Of a DNA stretch of 7,050 nt, positions 6,236 through 7,050 are shown piece after piece (within the stretch, counting starts at the first letter, position 1; every line of letters starts with the position of its first letter). Where the stretch lies: the NCBI GenBank assembly GCA_045809925.1, contig JBJMWX010000129.1, positions 1 through 7,050 on the forward strand, given 5' to 3'. The notes below the pieces were generated by a model. It was given only the letters and a program-made list of their open reading frames with translations, did no database searches and was not told the origin of the DNA. Origin of the DNA: CADDYX01 sp045809925. GTDB lineage: Bacteria > Verrucomicrobiota > Verrucomicrobiia > Chthoniobacterales > UBA10450. Both the position numbers and the translations under genes were made by a program.

Positions 6236-7050
6236 ATGAGTAAGGTCTATCCCAATGCCGCAGCGGCCCTCGACGGGCTGCTCCATGACAACATGACGAT
6301 CGCTGCCGGCGGTTTTGGCCTCTGCGGGATCCCGGAGAATCTCATCGCGGCCTTACACGACAGCGGGGTCAAAGGACTGACAATCGTCGGAAATAACGCG
6401 GGCGTGGACGATTTCGGCATGGGCGTGCTGTTGCAGCGACACCAGGTAAGAAAAGTGATGGCTTCGTACGTCGGCGAGAACAAGGAGTTCGAGCGCCAGG
6501 TGCTGTCGGGCGAACTCGAACTCGAGCTGATACCGCAAGGTACGCTGGCGGAGCGGTTGCGCGCGGGCGGCGCTGGAATTCCCGGGTTCTACACCAGGAC
6601 CGGCTTCGGCACCAAACTAACCGAGGGCAAGACGACGAAGAATTTCGACGGGACTGAATACGTGCTCGAGCCCGGCATTCGCGCCGAAATCTCGATGGTG
6701 AAAGCGTGGAAGGGCGATAAATCAGGCAACCTGATCTACCGCAAAACATCGCGGAATTTTAACCCGATGATCGCCACCTGCGGCAAGACCTGCGTCGCGG
6801 AGGTCGAGCAGTTAGTCGAACCCGGCGAACTGGACCCGGACCAGATCCACACACCCGGCATTTTCGTCGACCGGATCATTGAGGGACAGAACTACGAGAA
6901 GCGGATCGAGTTCCGGACCGTGCAGGGGGCCGCTGTCGCGAAGGCGGGATCCACCGTCCGCGACCTGCTCGCGAAACGCGCAGCGCAGGAGTTGCGCGAA
7001 GGTTACTACGTCAATCTCGGCATCGGGATCCCGACCCTCGTCGCCAACTA
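6236..7050 (+). CDS. scoAB: Fused 3-oxoacid CoA-transferase (SCOT type, A domain plus start of B domain), 3' end cut by the window edge
   Basis: Transfers CoA from succinyl-CoA to a 3-oxoacid such as acetoacetate (family I CoA transferase). The 271 visible codons are open to the right edge. Residues 18-33 (DNMTIAAGGFGLCGIP) match the A-subunit signature. GNNAGVDDFGMGVLL (52-66), YVGENKEFE (78-86), GIPGFYTRTGFGT (114-126) and FVDRIIEGQNYEKRIE (210-225) follow in the normal A order. After a linker of about 13-15 residues, the frame continues without a stop into RDLLAKRAAQELREGYYVNLGIGIPTLVAN, the usual N-terminus of the B subunit, with no ATG at the boundary. This resembles the single-chain animal enzyme rather than the separate scoA/scoB or atoD/atoA genes common in bacteria. 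The catalytic Glu of the B domain (SENG motif) lies beyond the window. It diverges from prpD, suggesting a role in short-chain acyl-CoA use. Confidence 0.93.
   Translation, partial: MSKVYPNAAAALDGLLHDNMTIAAGGFGLCGIPENLIAALHDSGVKGLTIVGNNAGVDDFGMGVLLQRHQVRKVMASYVGENKEFERQVLSGELELELIPQGTLAERLRAGGAGIPGFYTRTGFGTKLTEGKTTKNFDGTEYVLEPGIRAEISMVKAWKGDKSGNLIYRKTSRNFNPMIATCGKTCVAEVEQLVEPGELDPDQIHTPGIFVDRIIEGQNYEKRIEFRTVQGAAVAKAGSTVRDLLAKRAAQELREGYYVNLGIGIPTLVAN

Noticed and set aside
6920..6965. Separate start for an independent B-subunit gene within the CoA transferase
   Set aside because: There is no stop, no ATG and no ribosome site at the domain boundary; a lone GTG codon at residue 229 has no supporting signal.

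Overview
The window is GC-rich (roughly 60 % by eye), densely coding bacterial chromosome with no phage, insertion-sequence, CRISPR or RNA gene that I could recognise. The gene content (a prpD-prpB-prpC methylcitrate cluster, a fused SCOT-type CoA transferase, a classical Ada protein, a class A beta-lactamase) and two copies of a short dispersed hairpin repeat suggest a free-living, probably soil-type Gram-negative heterotroph, such as Verrucomicrobiota or Acidobacteriota. That assignment is inference; nothing in the window fixes the phylum.

Layout, right to left on the minus strand: prpD (6048-4654), prpB (4628-3783), a 106-base gap holding hairpin repeat 1, prpC (3676-2537), a hotdog-fold thioesterase (2475-2011), ada (1906-836), and a class A beta-lactamase gene (starting at 785 or 836, running off the left edge). 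Diverging from prpD on the plus strand is a 3-oxoacid CoA transferase (6236 to the right edge) in which the A domain and the start of the B domain form one reading frame. The 187-base divergent gap holds hairpin repeat 2.

Metabolic reading: propionyl-CoA (from odd-chain or branched-chain acids) is condensed with oxaloacetate by PrpC. PrpD dehydrates the methylcitrate, and PrpB splits 2-methylisocitrate into succinate and pyruvate. The divergent CoA transferase would use succinyl-CoA to activate a short 3-oxoacid such as acetoacetate. The two units together suggest short-chain acyl-CoA catabolism. No PrpR-like regulator, PrpE-like propionyl-CoA synthetase or AcnD/PrpF lies in the window.

The left part is functionally separate. 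Ada repairs methylated DNA and acts as a transcription activator. A secreted serine beta-lactamase follows it so closely that one possible beta-lactamase start codon overlaps the ada stop codon.

I did not find a clearly undescribed system. The most interesting signals are the inverted pair of dispersed hairpin repeats (one donating part of the prpC ribosome-binding site), the ada-bla junction with an unusual KTG-RSG active-site edge in the beta-lactamase, the fused CoA transferase, and two structured intergenic sequences around the thioesterase gene.
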